Source of the DNA: Chloroflexota bacterium
Lineage (GTDB): Bacteria > Chloroflexota > Limnocylindria > Limnocylindrales > CSP1-4
Length of the DNA: 28,710 nucleotides
Reading direction: 5' to 3'
Assembly (NCBI GenBank): GCA_021812735.1
Contig: JAKAMV010000024.1
Coordinates: 1-28,710 of the forward strand
Position 1 is the first letter of the stretch. Every line of letters begins with the position of its first letter. A program made the position numbers and the translations under genes. Under the pieces are notes generated by a model, which made no database searches, had not been told where the DNA came from, and saw only the letters and a program-made list of their open reading frames with translations. This document shows positions 7,982-16,598 of the stretch, one piece after another.

Positions 7982-8458
7982 TCAATCCCGTGACGCGACC
8001 GTCGATCCTATGCGTGGCACCGCGCCCGCCTCGACGTCCGGCCCGGGCTCGTCGAGGCGCTCGCGCAGCGCCAGCTCGCGGCTCGCCGCCCGGAGCCAGT
8101 CCGCGGCACCCAGCAGGAGGGGCACCGCGCCCGCCAGCGCGAACCACGGCCCGAAGGCCCCGGCCATGCCGATCACGGCAACGCCGAAGCCCACCGCCAG
8201 CGGCGCGGCGCTGCGCGTCGGCAGCGGCCCGGACTCATCGCCGAAGGGGCCGTCGGGCTCGCTCGAGCCGTCCTCGTCGGGCCCCTCGAGCGGCGGGCGG
8301 CGGGCGCCCGAGCGGAGCAGCGTGAAGCCGGCCCCGGTCGCCACCCCGAACCCGATCAGCATCACGGTCCCGGCCGGGTCGGAGCTGACGAGCCAGTAGA
8401 TGACGCCGACGATGAGGGCGAACAGCGACAGCCGGCCGAAGTAGCGGACCTCCTCCAT
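7982..8458 (-). CDS. ctaF: Cytochrome c oxidase subunit IV (CtaF)-like small membrane protein
   Basis: The 158-aa product starts at 8458, its ATG overlapping the ctaD stop as ATGA. Two hydrophobic segments (about residues 10-27 and 31-47) in EEVRYFGRLSLFALIVGVIYW and DPAGTVMLIGFGVATGAGF match the actinobacterial CtaF pattern, in which an EPAGT-like motif joins two helices. An acidic, Gly/Pro-rich loop follows, then two more hydrophobic segments (about 90-122) not found in the shortest CtaF proteins. CtaF is a small accessory subunit of aa3 oxidase in bcc-aa3 supercomplexes. Its position, last in the respiratory operon, supports the call. It contains no metal-ligand motif. Confidence 0.75.
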   Translation of the reverse strand: MEEVRYFGRLSLFALIVGVIYWLVSSDPAGTVMLIGFGVATGAGFTLLRSGARRPPLEGPDEDGSSEPDGPFGDESGPLPTRSAAPLAVGFGVAVIGMAGAFGPWFALAGAVPLLLGAADWLRAASRELALRERLDEPGPDVEAGAVPRIGSTVASRD

Positions 8459-10158
8459 CAGGCGCTGCCCGCCGCCGTGGCGCCATCCGGCGCAGGCCCG
8501 CTCTCCGCGCCACCGCCCTCGCCCTCCTCGCGCGCCCGGCGCTCGGCCTCCGCGGCCAGGCGGGCGTCGAGCACGGGCCGCAGCGAGCGGATCGGCGGCA
8601 GGCGGTCGAAGTTGTGGTGCGGCGGCGGCGACGAGGTGGCCCACTCGAGCGAGTTGCCGCCCCACGGGTCGGCGGGCTGGTCAGCGGGCCGGCGAAGGGC
8701 GCGCCAGACGGCCACCAGGAACGGCAGCGTGCCCACCGCGAGGATCAGGGCACCGATCGTGGAGACCAGGTTGAGCAGATCCCAGCCGCGGTCCGGCGGG
8801 TAGTCGGCGATCCGGCGTGGCATGCCCTCGGCGCCGAGGATGTACTGGGGCACGAACGTCACCGCGAAGCCCACCACCCAGAACAGCCAGTGGAGCCGGC
8901 CGAGCCCCTCGTCCAGCCGACGCCCGGTGAGCTTGGGGAACCAGAAGTAGATCCCCGCGAACCCCGCGAACACGGTGCCGCCGATGAGCACGTTGTGCAT
9001 GTGGGCGACCACGAAGTACGTGTCCTGGGCCATGTAGTCGATCGGCGGCGACGCGAGCATCACGCCCGATATCCCCCCGATCGTGAACACGTAGAGCAGG
9101 CCCACGCACCACAGCATGGGCACCGTGAACCGCAGGTTGCCCCGCCACATGGTGGCGATCCAGTTGAAGATCTTGACCCCGGTGGGCACTGCGATCAGCA
9201 GCGACATCAGCGAGAAGAACGGCAGGTCCACCTGCCCGGTGGTGAACATGTGGTGGGCCCAGACGCCCATCGAGAGTGACGCGATCGCGATCACGGCCAG
9301 CACCATCAGCCGGTAGCCGAACAGCGGCTTGCCGGAGAACACCGGCACCACCTCGCTCATGACCCCGAAGAACGGCAGGACCAGGATGTAGACCTCCGGG
9401 TGGCCGAAGAACCAGAACAGGTGCTGCCAGAGCACGGGGTTGCCGCCCTGGGTGGGGTCGAAGAACCCGCCGCCGAAGTGGCGGTCGATGAACAGCATCG
9501 CGAGGGCGGCGGTGATCGAGGGGAAGGCGAACAGGATGAGGGTCGAGGTCACCAGAACGGTCCAGGTGAACATCGGCATCCGGAACATGTGCATCCCCGG
9601 CGCCCGGCGTGCGTAGATCGTCACCATGAAGTTGACCGCGCCCAGGACGCCGGACACGCCGACGAGCGCCACGCCCACGATCCACAGGTCCATGCCCGCT
9701 CCCGGCGAGAACGTCGAGTTGGACAGCGGCGGGTACGCGGTCCAGCCGGCGGCGGCGGCGCCGCCCGTGGTCAAGAACCCCGACATGACCGTCAGCCCGC
9801 CGAACAGGAACAGCCAGTAGGACAGCGCGTTGAGGCGCGGGAACGCCATGTCGGCGGCACCGATCTGGAGCGGCATGATCGCGTTGGCGAAGCCGATCGC
9901 GAGCGGGCCTGCGAAGAACAGCAGCATCAGCGTCCCGTGGACCGTGAACAGCTGGTCGTAGGTGGAGGCGTCCACGAACTGCTGGCCCGGCGCCGCCAGC
10001 TCGAGCCGGATCAGCTCCGCGATGAGACCGCCCACGGCCGCGAACCCGAAGGCGGAGGCGATGTACATCGCGCCGATCTTCTTGTGGTCCGTCGTGGTCA
10101 GCCACTCGAGCAGCGCCGTGCGCGGTGCGGCGGTGACGCCGATGTTGACCGAACTCAT
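8458..10158 (-). CDS. ctaD: Cytochrome c oxidase subunit I (aa3 type)
   Basis: The 566-aa product is a 12-helix heme-copper oxidase subunit I. Visible ligands are H74 (heme a), H253 with Y257 (CuB and the cross-linked tyrosine, in GHPEVY), H302/H303 (CuB), and H386/H388 (heme a3 and heme a, in VAHMHNVL). The GHPEVY glutamate makes it an A1-type enzyme. K329 in PTGVKIFNW fits the K proton channel. The segment NAIMPLQIGAADMAFPRLN carries D-channel residues. It reduces O2 to water at the membrane and pumps protons, taking electrons from the CuA site of subunit II. The ATG at 10158 overlaps the ctaC stop. The frame extends to 10275, but that part is antisense-like and lies inside ctaC. Confidence 0.97.
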   Translation of the reverse strand: MSSVNIGVTAAPRTALLEWLTTTDHKKIGAMYIASAFGFAAVGGLIAELIRLELAAPGQQFVDASTYDQLFTVHGTLMLLFFAGPLAIGFANAIMPLQIGAADMAFPRLNALSYWLFLFGGLTVMSGFLTTGGAAAAGWTAYPPLSNSTFSPGAGMDLWIVGVALVGVSGVLGAVNFMVTIYARRAPGMHMFRMPMFTWTVLVTSTLILFAFPSITAALAMLFIDRHFGGGFFDPTQGGNPVLWQHLFWFFGHPEVYILVLPFFGVMSEVVPVFSGKPLFGYRLMVLAVIAIASLSMGVWAHHMFTTGQVDLPFFSLMSLLIAVPTGVKIFNWIATMWRGNLRFTVPMLWCVGLLYVFTIGGISGVMLASPPIDYMAQDTYFVVAHMHNVLIGGTVFAGFAGIYFWFPKLTGRRLDEGLGRLHWLFWVVGFAVTFVPQYILGAEGMPRRIADYPPDRGWDLLNLVSTIGALILAVGTLPFLVAVWRALRRPADQPADPWGGNSLEWATSSPPPHHNFDRLPPIRSLRPVLDARLAAEAERRAREEGEGGGAESGPAPDGATAAGSA

Positions 10159-10880
10159 GGCGCAGCACTGCCTCCGGCTACCCGATTGGCGAGCCACTGG
10201 CGGTACGTGGCGAGGTCCACCGCCTTCACCGAGAACAGCATGTCGTCGTGGCCGATCCCGCACAGCTCCGCGCACGAGCCCGGGTAGGTGCCGGGCTCCG
10301 TGATCTGCAGGTCGAACGTGGACGGGTAGCCGGGGATCGCGTCACGCTTGAACAGGAACGCGGGCAGGTACATCGCGTGGTTGACGTCGAGCGACTCGAG
10401 CGTCACGTGGACGGGCGTGCCCACGGGCAGCACCATCTGGAGCGGGTGGTCGGTGGTGCCCGTGTCGGTGACCCCGGCGTCGGTGTAGGTGATCTGCCAC
10501 TGCCAGCGGAAGGCCACCACCCTGACGTTGACGCCGCCCGGCTCGACCGCGTCGACCGAGCCCAGGGTCATCACCGTGAGGATGAACAGCACCAGGACCG
10601 TGGCCAGCGGGATGCCGGTCCACACGGCCTCGATCTTGAGGCTGCCCTCGGTCTGGGCCGGGAGGCGATCGTCGCGGCGTCGGTAGCGCAGGATGGACCA
10701 CGTGACCAGCGACCACACGATCGCGGCCACGATGATGCCGCCGACGAGGAAGACGTCGTACAGGTTCGAGATCTGCTGGCCCTGCGTGGTGGCGCCCGCG
10801 GGCATGCACCCGGCCACGGACGCCGCCGTGACCGCGAGCCCGAGCGCGGCGCGGCCCAGCCTGCCCCCGGCTCGGCTCAT
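10155..10880 (-). CDS. ctaC: Cytochrome c oxidase subunit II
   Basis: The 241-aa product begins with a basic signal sequence ending in a lipobox-like SVAGC (C25), so it may be lipid-anchored. Two transmembrane helices follow (about 43-64 and 88-108), then the CuA cupredoxin domain. CuA ligands are H168 (in VNHAMYLP) and C203, E205, C207, H211, M214 (in CAELCGIGHDDM). VAFRWQWQ is the aromatic electron-entry patch. It passes electrons from cytochrome c to subunit I. No cytochrome c domain is fused to the C-terminus, so electrons presumably come from the diheme QcrC. The ATG overlaps the qcrB stop. Confidence 0.96.
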   Translation of the reverse strand: MSRAGGRLGRAALGLAVTAASVAGCMPAGATTQGQQISNLYDVFLVGGIIVAAIVWSLVTWSILRYRRRDDRLPAQTEGSLKIEAVWTGIPLATVLVLFILTVMTLGSVDAVEPGGVNVRVVAFRWQWQITYTDAGVTDTGTTDHPLQMVLPVGTPVHVTLESLDVNHAMYLPAFLFKRDAIPGYPSTFDLQITEPGTYPGSCAELCGIGHDDMLFSVKAVDLATYRQWLANRVAGGSAAP

Positions 10881-12304
10881 CGGCCGCCCTCCGATTCACG
10901 GAAGCCGCCGCTCGGCGTCCGCACCAGGACCACGGCGGGCGGCTCGGGCGACTCCCCGGCCCGCTCCCGCCGGTCGTGCGCCGCCCGCGTCTCGCGGGCC
11001 ATCCGGTAGACCACCAGCCAGGTCACCACCGGCGCGACCGCCAGGAGCACGCGGAAGATCATCGTCAGGTTCTCCACCGGGACGTCGAGCATCACGGCCA
11101 GCACGTCGTTGCCGCCCGCCAGCGTCAGCACCAGGAACAGCGCGACGCCGGCGGCACCGGTCGCGGTCCGGATCGGGGTCCGCCAGGGCGGGTCGAGCAG
11201 GTTGTGCTCACTGTGGTCGTGCGTGAGCCGCGCCTCCACGAACGGCCAGGCGGCCAGGGCTGTGACCAGCAGCCCGGGGATGAGGATGCCGGGCACGAAC
11301 GGCGTCGGGATCGTGACGCCCAGGATCGTGGGCTCGATCGGCAGGCCCAGGCGCAGGGCGCCCTCCAGCCAGCCGACGTACCAGTCGGGCTGGGCGGGCA
11401 CGGTCGCCACGTACGGGACATAGGGCCCGTACAGCCACACGGGGTTGATCTGGATGAGCCCGGCCACCAAGGTGATGACGGCTGCCGTGAGGAAGAACAG
11501 CCCGAGCGAGCGGAACGTCTGGCCCGGCCAGAAGGACAGGCCCACCACGTTGTCCTCGCGCGCGCCGTGGCCGCGGTACTGCGTGTGCTTCTGGAACCAC
11601 AGCAGCGCCAGGTGCACGGACACGCCGCCGATCAGCAGGCCGGGCAGCAGCATGACGTGGAACACGAACAGGCGGCTCAGGATCCCCACCGTCGGGAACT
11701 CCCCGCCGAAGAACAGCGACGCCACCCACGGTCCCACGAACGGGATCGACAGCATCACCGAATCGATGATCCGCAGGCCGGTGCCGGAGAGGAGGTCGTC
11801 GGGCAGCGAGTAGCCCGTGATGCCCTCGCCCAGCGCCATCAGCAGCAGCCCGAGGCCGACCAGGTAGTTGAGCTCCCGCGGGCGCCGGAACGCGCCGGTG
11901 AAGAAGATCCGGGCGAGGTGGACCGCGATCGCGCCGAGGAACACGAGCGCCGCCCAGTGGTGGACCTGGCGCATGAGCAGGCCCGCCTCGACCTCGAACG
12001 AGAGCTTCATGACCGACGCGTAGGCCGCCGACATCGAGGCGCCCTGAAGCGTCGTGTACGGGCCCTCGTAGGTCACCGGGCGGGCGTCGGGCGTGTAGAA
12101 CAGGGTCAGGAAGGTGCCCGTGGCGAGCAGCATCACGAACGCGAACAGCGCCACCTCGCCCAGCAGGAAGCTCCAGTGGTCGGGGAACACCTTGCGCATG
12201 GCGACGCGGACGGGGGCGGCCATGCCGGTCCGGCGGTCGAACCAGCCGGCTAGGCGCTCCAGCTCGGTCTGGCGTTCGGGCGGGCGCTCGAGCGGCTCAG
12301 CCAT
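10877..12304 (-). CDS. qcrB: Menaquinol-cytochrome c reductase cytochrome b subunit
   Basis: The 475-aa product is a full-length cytochrome b with eight or nine helices. Heme ligands can be placed as H115 or H116 with H129, and H216 with H231. The 15-residue step between H216 and H231 is the cytochrome b6 spacing rather than the 14-residue spacing of mitochondrial bc1. The quinol-oxidation motif appears as PDWY in QPDWYVGW, equivalent to PEWY. An N-terminal cytoplasmic extension of about 45 residues and a hydrophilic C-terminal tail resemble actinobacterial QcrB. It oxidises quinol and pumps charge with QcrA and QcrC. The start overlaps the Rieske gene by 8 bases. Confidence 0.95.
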   Translation of the reverse strand: MAEPLERPPERQTELERLAGWFDRRTGMAAPVRVAMRKVFPDHWSFLLGEVALFAFVMLLATGTFLTLFYTPDARPVTYEGPYTTLQGASMSAAYASVMKLSFEVEAGLLMRQVHHWAALVFLGAIAVHLARIFFTGAFRRPRELNYLVGLGLLLMALGEGITGYSLPDDLLSGTGLRIIDSVMLSIPFVGPWVASLFFGGEFPTVGILSRLFVFHVMLLPGLLIGGVSVHLALLWFQKHTQYRGHGAREDNVVGLSFWPGQTFRSLGLFFLTAAVITLVAGLIQINPVWLYGPYVPYVATVPAQPDWYVGWLEGALRLGLPIEPTILGVTIPTPFVPGILIPGLLVTALAAWPFVEARLTHDHSEHNLLDPPWRTPIRTATGAAGVALFLVLTLAGGNDVLAVMLDVPVENLTMIFRVLLAVAPVVTWLVVYRMARETRAAHDRRERAGESPEPPAVVLVRTPSGGFRESEGGR

Positions 12305-13154
12305 CGTAGATGTCCCAGAAGGCCGGGCCCACCGGCTCGGCGAAGTCGCCCAGGGCGACGACCGTGCCGTCGGGGCTGATCCTGATCGGGAGCTGCGGCA
12401 GCGGGCGGCCGGCCGGCCCGAAGACCGGGACGGCGCCGTCGAGGACGTCGAAGGTCGACTGGTGGCACGGGCAGATCAGCCGGTGCTCGGCGCTCCGGTA
12501 GAGCCCCACGGGGCAGCCGGCGTGCGTGCACACCTTCGAGTACGCCACGTACCCCTCGGGGGCGCCCGCCAACCGGTCGGGGGGGAGGCGCAGCAGGCCC
12601 GGGCCGACGTTGATCAGCAGCGTCTGGCCGTCGGCCGAGCCCGGGAAGCCCTCGGGGAACCCGGTGACCACGCCGCCCACCGGCACGTCCGAGGCCCTGA
12701 TCGGCTGGCCGTCGAGACCCACCATCCGCAGGCCGCTCCTCCAGGGCGTCTCGAACAGGCTGCGCCCCGGCGCCGGCCCGAGCGACAGGGCCGGGATCGC
12801 AAGGGCTGCCCCGAGCCCGGCGAACGCTCCTGCGAGCGCGCGGACCAGGATCGACCGGCGGGTGATCGCGCCCTCCTCGGCCAGGATGTCCCGGACCGCC
12901 TCTGCGTTGGCGGCGTCCGCGACGGGGTGCCGCGGCTCCACCCGCAGCCCGACCGGCAGCAGACGCTGCGACCACAGGATGATCCCGACGCCGATTCCGC
13001 CGAGGCACAGCGCCAGCAGCACGCCCTCCACCTGCGTCTGGCCGCCTGCGAGGTAGACGACCAGCAGGGCGAAGCCCGCCAGCATCGAGATCGTGAACAC
13101 GAGCGCGATGAGGCGCTCGGTCCGCTGCGTGTCGGGACCGGTGCCGTCCGTCAC
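12297..13154 (-). CDS. qcrA: Rieske iron-sulfur subunit with three membrane helices
   Basis: The 285-aa product has hydrophobic segments at about 15-36, 42-62 and 103-124, the three-helix arrangement of actinobacterial QcrA rather than the single helix of most Rieske subunits. The 2Fe-2S ligands are C209 and H211 (CTHAGC, with C214 forming the disulfide) and C228 and H231 (CPCH, with C230 as disulfide partner). A twin-arginine (ITRRSILVRAL) precedes the third helix, consistent with Tat-dependent insertion of the folded cluster domain. It moves electrons from quinol at QcrB to QcrC. Translation starts at GTG 13154, overlapping the qcrC stop as GTGA. Confidence 0.95.
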   Translation of the reverse strand: MTDGTGPDTQRTERLIALVFTISMLAGFALLVVYLAGGQTQVEGVLLALCLGGIGVGIILWSQRLLPVGLRVEPRHPVADAANAEAVRDILAEEGAITRRSILVRALAGAFAGLGAALAIPALSLGPAPGRSLFETPWRSGLRMVGLDGQPIRASDVPVGGVVTGFPEGFPGSADGQTLLINVGPGLLRLPPDRLAGAPEGYVAYSKVCTHAGCPVGLYRSAEHRLICPCHQSTFDVLDGAVPVFGPAGRPLPQLPIRISPDGTVVALGDFAEPVGPAFWDIYDG

Positions 13155-14038
13155 GCGGCGCCCTCGCCGGGCGGCGAGGACCCGGCCGCGGCGACAGCGT
13201 CGTCGGGCTCCTTGCGGACCGCGACCCAGCGCGCCACGAGGAGCAGGCCGAGGAGGGTCATCCCGGCCACGAAGCCCTCCGTGACCGGGCCCACCTCCGG
13301 CGACGAGACGCCGCCCGGGTGGGGCGCGTTGCGCAGGTACTCGACGTACCCCGCCAGGTTGTCCAGCTGGTCTGGCGAGAACGAGAAGCGCGGCATCGGC
13401 ACGGGTCCGGACACGACGGCCTCACCGATCGTGGTCGCGCCCGCCTGGTTCAGGGCAGGCGCGACGAACCCGCCGCCGACGGCTCCCCCGCCACCCGCCG
13501 GCCCATGGCAGGCCGCGCAGTTGGCGACGAAGATGTTGCGCCCGGCGGCCAGGTCGGCGCCCGACGTGACGACGTTGGGGATCCCCGGGCCCTGCCCGAG
13601 CGACGCGACGTAGGCCACGATCGCCTGGCGGTCCGCATCGGAGAACACGGGCGTGCCGCGCTTGGCGGGCGTGGCCGGGTCCGCCAGCGGCATCCGGCCG
13701 GTGCGGAGCATGAAGTCGGCGAGCGCGGCCCCGGCAGTGCGGATGTCGGGCCCGTTCGCCGTGCCCGCCCCCTGTGGGCCGTGACAGGCCGCGCAGCTGG
13801 TCAGGAACAGCTGGCCGCCTCGCTCCGCCTCCGTCACGCCCGCTCCGGCAGGAGCCGCGGCCGCGGGGACTAGGGCGCCGACAACCGTTCCGGCGGCCGC
13901 GACGGCGAGGCTGCCAGCGAGCAGCACGGCGGCGTACGCGATCGCGAGACGGCGGATCGAGGGCGAGCGGCCAGCGGCGCCGGCAGGCGCCACGGCAGGG
14001 GCAGATCCGGGGGGGGACGCAGTCACTCGGATTACCAT
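13151..14038 (-). CDS. qcrC: Diheme cytochrome c subunit of the bcc complex
   Basis: The 295-aa product has an N-terminal membrane segment (about 31-60), two cytochrome c domains with CxxCH at C82/C85/H86 and C174/C177/H178, and a C-terminal helix (GFVAGMTLLGLLLVARW). Candidate axial methionines occur in GRMPLADP and VPMPRFS. This is the QcrC layout of bcc-aa3 supercomplexes, where the diheme subunit hands electrons directly to CuA and no soluble cytochrome c is needed. The frame extends to 14383, but upstream it is antisense to a divergent gene. An ATG at 14059 overlaps a TAGGAT -10-like hexamer, so the ATG at 14038 is the better start, with a leader of only about 12 bases. Confidence 0.92.
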   Translation of the reverse strand: MVIRVTASPPGSAPAVAPAGAAGRSPSIRRLAIAYAAVLLAGSLAVAAAGTVVGALVPAAAAPAGAGVTEAERGGQLFLTSCAACHGPQGAGTANGPDIRTAGAALADFMLRTGRMPLADPATPAKRGTPVFSDADRQAIVAYVASLGQGPGIPNVVTSGADLAAGRNIFVANCAACHGPAGGGGAVGGGFVAPALNQAGATTIGEAVVSGPVPMPRFSFSPDQLDNLAGYVEYLRNAPHPGGVSSPEVGPVTEGFVAGMTLLGLLLVARWVAVRKEPDDAVAAAGSSPPGEGAA

Positions 14039-14057
14039 CAGTTGCGGGGTCGCCCCC

Positions 14058-14063
14058 ATCCTA
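14058..14063 (-). promoter_or_regulatory. Putative -10 element (TAGGAT) of the qcr-cta operon
   Basis: TAGGAT on the minus strand would start transcription near 14050, about 12 bases before the qcrC ATG at 14038. It lies in the short gap to the divergent gene at 14102. No clear -35. Confidence 0.4.
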
Positions 14064-14101
14064 CGTCGAACGGCGCCGATCCGCCCGCGGAGGTCCAGAC
14101 G

Positions 14102-14455
14102 GTGATCACCACCGCGCACCAGGTCATCGCGCTGCTCGTGGCAGCGACCGGTCTCGTCCTGGTCGCGGTCGTCGCGGTGGGCGCCGGGCGGCGCCGACCG
14201 GCGCGTTTCGCGGCGGACCGCGTGATCCTGGCCGCCCTGGCGCTCGTCTCGGTGGGGATCGCGACCGGGCTCGTCGTCCTCCTGACGGGCGGCCGCCCCG
14301 CCGACCCGCTCCACCTCGTGTACGCGCTCGCGGCGCTCCTGGTGCTGCCGGTCGTCCGATTCTGGGGCCGCCTCGAGCGCCACCGGACGGTGATGCTGGG
14401 CGTCGGCGGCGTGCTGCTGGCGGCGCTGGTGCTTCGGCTGTTCCAGACCGGCTAG
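14102..14455 (+). CDS. Small membrane protein diverging from the respiratory operon, function unknown
   Basis: The 117-aa product starts at a GTG preceded by GGAGG (14089-14093) with 8 bases between, a textbook Shine-Dalgarno that decides the start over the earlier in-frame ATG at 14042. It has about four hydrophobic helices (residues 5-27, 40-61, 69-85, 94-113) separated by short Arg-rich loops. There are no heme-ligand pairs, cysteines or other motifs. It diverges from qcrC with a 63-base gap, the place where some relatives encode oxidase subunit III or assembly factors. It is far too short for subunit III. A role in respiratory-chain assembly is only a guess from position. Confidence 0.7.
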   Translation: MITTAHQVIALLVAATGLVLVAVVAVGAGRRRPARFAADRVILAALALVSVGIATGLVVLLTGGRPADPLHLVYALAALLVLPVVRFWGRLERHRTVMLGVGGVLLAALVLRLFQTG

Positions 14456-14484
14456 CCCCGCAGGCGCGGGACGCCGCGCAGCGG

Positions 14485-14512
14485 GACCCGATCCGGGCCC
14501 AGCCGTCGGGTC
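14485..14512. terminator. Hairpin between convergent genes
   Basis: A perfect 7-bp inverted repeat, GACCCGA (14485-14491) / TCGGGTC (14506-14512), with a 14-base loop lies between the stop of the small membrane gene and the clpX stop. It has no U-tract. Its position suits a bidirectional terminator. Confidence 0.35.
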
Positions 14513-14539
14513 GGGCCGGTCAGCGCGCGGTCGACGCGC

Positions 14540-15847
14540 TCAGGCGGTCTCGCCCTGCTCCGCGAGCCAGGCGGCGTAGTTCGTCTCGTCGACGCCCTTG
14601 TCCACGTCGCTCTTGGTCAGGAGCAGCGGGGCCCGCCCGTCGCGGATCGTCTCCTCGGTGATGATGCAGCGCCGGACGTCGGTGCGCTCCGGGATGTCGA
14701 ACATCACCTCGAGCAGCGACTCCTCCACGATGGAGCGCAGCGCGCGGGCGCCGGTCTTGCGGTCGAGCGCCACCTCGGCGGCGGCCTGGAGGGCCCCCTC
14801 GGTGAAGACAAGCTCCACCTTGTCGAGCTGGAGGAACTTCTGGAACTGGCGCGTGACCGCGTTCTTGGGCTCGGTCAGGACGCGCACCAGGTCGTCCACC
14901 GTGAGCGGCGACAGGGTGACGATGACCGGCAGGCGGCCGATGAACTCCGGGATGAGCCCGAACTTGAGCAGGTCCTCGGGCATCAGCCGCTCGATGATCT
15001 TGGCCCGGTCGGCGCGGGGCGTCTGCCCGTCCGACCCGAAGCCGATCGAGCGCTTCCCCACCCGCTCCTCGACGATCTTCTCGAGGCCGTCGAACGCCCC
15101 GCCGCAGATGAACAGGATGTTCGTGGTGTCGATCTGGATGAAGTCCTGGTGGGGGTGCTTCCGGCCGCCCTGCGGCGGCACGTTGGCCACGGTGCCCTCG
15201 AGGATCTTGAGCAGGGCCTGCTGGACGCCCTCGCCCGAGACGTCGCGGGTGATGGACGGGTTGTCGGCCTTGCGGGCGATCTTGTCGATCTCGTCGATGT
15301 AGATGATCCCGCGCTGCGCCCGGGCGACGTCGAAGTCGGCCGCCTGGATCAGCCGCAGCAGGATGTTCTCGACGTCCTCCCCGACGTAGCCGGCCTCGGT
15401 GAGGCTGGTGGCGTCGGCGATGCAGAACGGGACGTCGAGGATGCGGGCGAGGGTCTGGGCGAGCAGCGTCTTGCCCGAGCCGGTGGGGCCCACCAGCAGG
15501 ACGTTGGACTTCTGCAGCTCCACCTCGTCCACGGCGCTGCCCGCGTTGATCCGCTTGTAGTGGTTGTAGACCGCGACCGAGAGGACCTTCTTCGCCTTCT
15601 CCTGCGCGATGACGTACTGGTCCAGCGACATCGTGATCTGGCGGGGGTTCGGGAGCTTCGGCTGGGGAGTGCGCTGCTTGGGCGCCTCCAGCATCTCCTC
15701 CTCGATGATCTCCTGGCACAGGTTGATGCACTCGTCGCAGATGTAGACGCCCTGCCCCGCGATGAGCTTGCGCACCTGCTCCTGGCTCTTGCCGCAGAAG
15801 GAGCAGCGGTACGGGACCTTGGTTCCCTTGGACCCCGTCGTGGTCAC
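14540..15847 (-). CDS. clpX: ATP-dependent Clp protease ATP-binding subunit ClpX
   Basis: The 435-aa product starts at GTG 15847. The N-terminal zinc-binding domain has C15/C18 and C37/C40. The AAA+ module has Walker A GPTGSGKT (120-127), pore-loop GYVG (153-156), Walker B IIYIDEID (from 181) and sensor/arginine elements (TGARALRSI). IGFGSD is the ClpP-contacting IGF loop, and GGRKHPH the RKH substrate loop. ClpX unfolds tagged substrates and feeds them to ClpP. GGGAG lies before the start, and the gene begins 19 bases after the clpP stop, so the two are co-expressed. Length and motifs are complete. Confidence 0.97.
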   Translation of the reverse strand: MTTTGSKGTKVPYRCSFCGKSQEQVRKLIAGQGVYICDECINLCQEIIEEEMLEAPKQRTPQPKLPNPRQITMSLDQYVIAQEKAKKVLSVAVYNHYKRINAGSAVDEVELQKSNVLLVGPTGSGKTLLAQTLARILDVPFCIADATSLTEAGYVGEDVENILLRLIQAADFDVARAQRGIIYIDEIDKIARKADNPSITRDVSGEGVQQALLKILEGTVANVPPQGGRKHPHQDFIQIDTTNILFICGGAFDGLEKIVEERVGKRSIGFGSDGQTPRADRAKIIERLMPEDLLKFGLIPEFIGRLPVIVTLSPLTVDDLVRVLTEPKNAVTRQFQKFLQLDKVELVFTEGALQAAAEVALDRKTGARALRSIVEESLLEVMFDIPERTDVRRCIITEETIRDGRAPLLLTKSDVDKGVDETNYAAWLAEQGETA

Positions 15848-15866
15848 GCGTTCGGTCTCCCGCGCT

Positions 15867-16547
15867 CTAGCTGCCCGTCGCAGGCCCGGGCTGACCGTCG
15901 CCCGGCCCCGCCGCCGGCCCCGCGCCGCCGGCCAGGCCGTGGTCGTGGGCCTGTGCGATGAGCGAGTCGCCGGTCAACGTGTACACCGCGTCGATGATGC
16001 CATACGCCTTGGCGTCGTCGGGGCCCATGAAGTGGTCCCGGTCGGTGTCCCTCACGATCTTGTCCAGGGACTGGCCGGTGTGTCGGGCCAGGATCTCGTG
16101 GTTCACCTGGACCAGGTGCTCCCACTCCTTCATCTGGATCACCGCGTCGGGCGCGTTGCCCCGGAATCCGCCCGACCCCTGGTGGATCATGATCCGGCTG
16201 TGCGGCAGCGCGTAGCGCTTGCCGTTGGCGCCGGCCGCCAGCAGCACCGCCGCCATGGACGCCGCCATGCCGATGCAGATCGTGCTCACCGGGGCGCGCA
16301 GGTACTGCATGGTGTCGTAGATCGCGAGGCCGCTGGTGACCACGCCGCCAGGCGAGTTGATGTAGAGGCTGATGTCCTTCTCGGGATCCTCGGATTCGAG
16401 GAACAGCAGCTGCGCGATGACCAGGTTCGCGAGGTGATCGTCGATCGCGTCGCCCAGGAAGATGATCCGCTCGCGCAGGAGGCGCGAGTAGATGTCATAG
16501 GCGCGCTCGCCTCGGCTGGTGGATTCGATGACCATCGGGACGAGCAT
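15867..16547 (-). CDS. clpP: ATP-dependent Clp protease proteolytic subunit
   Basis: The 226-aa product carries the ClpP serine protease triad S97 (GMAASMAA), H122 (SRIMIHQ) and D171 ([10 protein letters not shown]). The oxyanion-hole stretch NSPGG is at 64-68. The last 25 or so residues are a Gly/Ala/Pro-rich extension beyond the usual core length. ClpP forms the double heptameric barrel that degrades proteins unfolded by ClpX. AGGGAG precedes the ATG at 16547. It lies 51 bases after tig and upstream of clpX in the common tig-clpP-clpX order. Only one clpP is present, unlike the paired clpP1-clpP2 of most actinobacteria. Confidence 0.96.
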   Translation of the reverse strand: MLVPMVIESTSRGERAYDIYSRLLRERIIFLGDAIDDHLANLVIAQLLFLESEDPEKDISLYINSPGGVVTSGLAIYDTMQYLRAPVSTICIGMAASMAAVLLAAGANGKRYALPHSRIMIHQGSGGFRGNAPDAVIQMKEWEHLVQVNHEILARHTGQSLDKIVRDTDRDHFMGPDDAKAYGIIDAVYTLTGDSLIAQAHDHGLAGGAGPAAGPGDGQPGPATGS

Positions 16548-16598
16548 CGTCGGTCTCCCTGCGGTGCCTTGGCGGCATCGACTGCTGGTGGCCCGGCG

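Noticed and set aside
8681..10168. A 495-codon minus-strand frame within ctaD
   Set aside because: It is the alternative frame of ctaD and lacks heme-copper oxidase motifs.
10976..12253. A 425-codon plus-strand frame
   Set aside because: Antisense of qcrB; Gln/His/Arg-rich with no recognisable fold.
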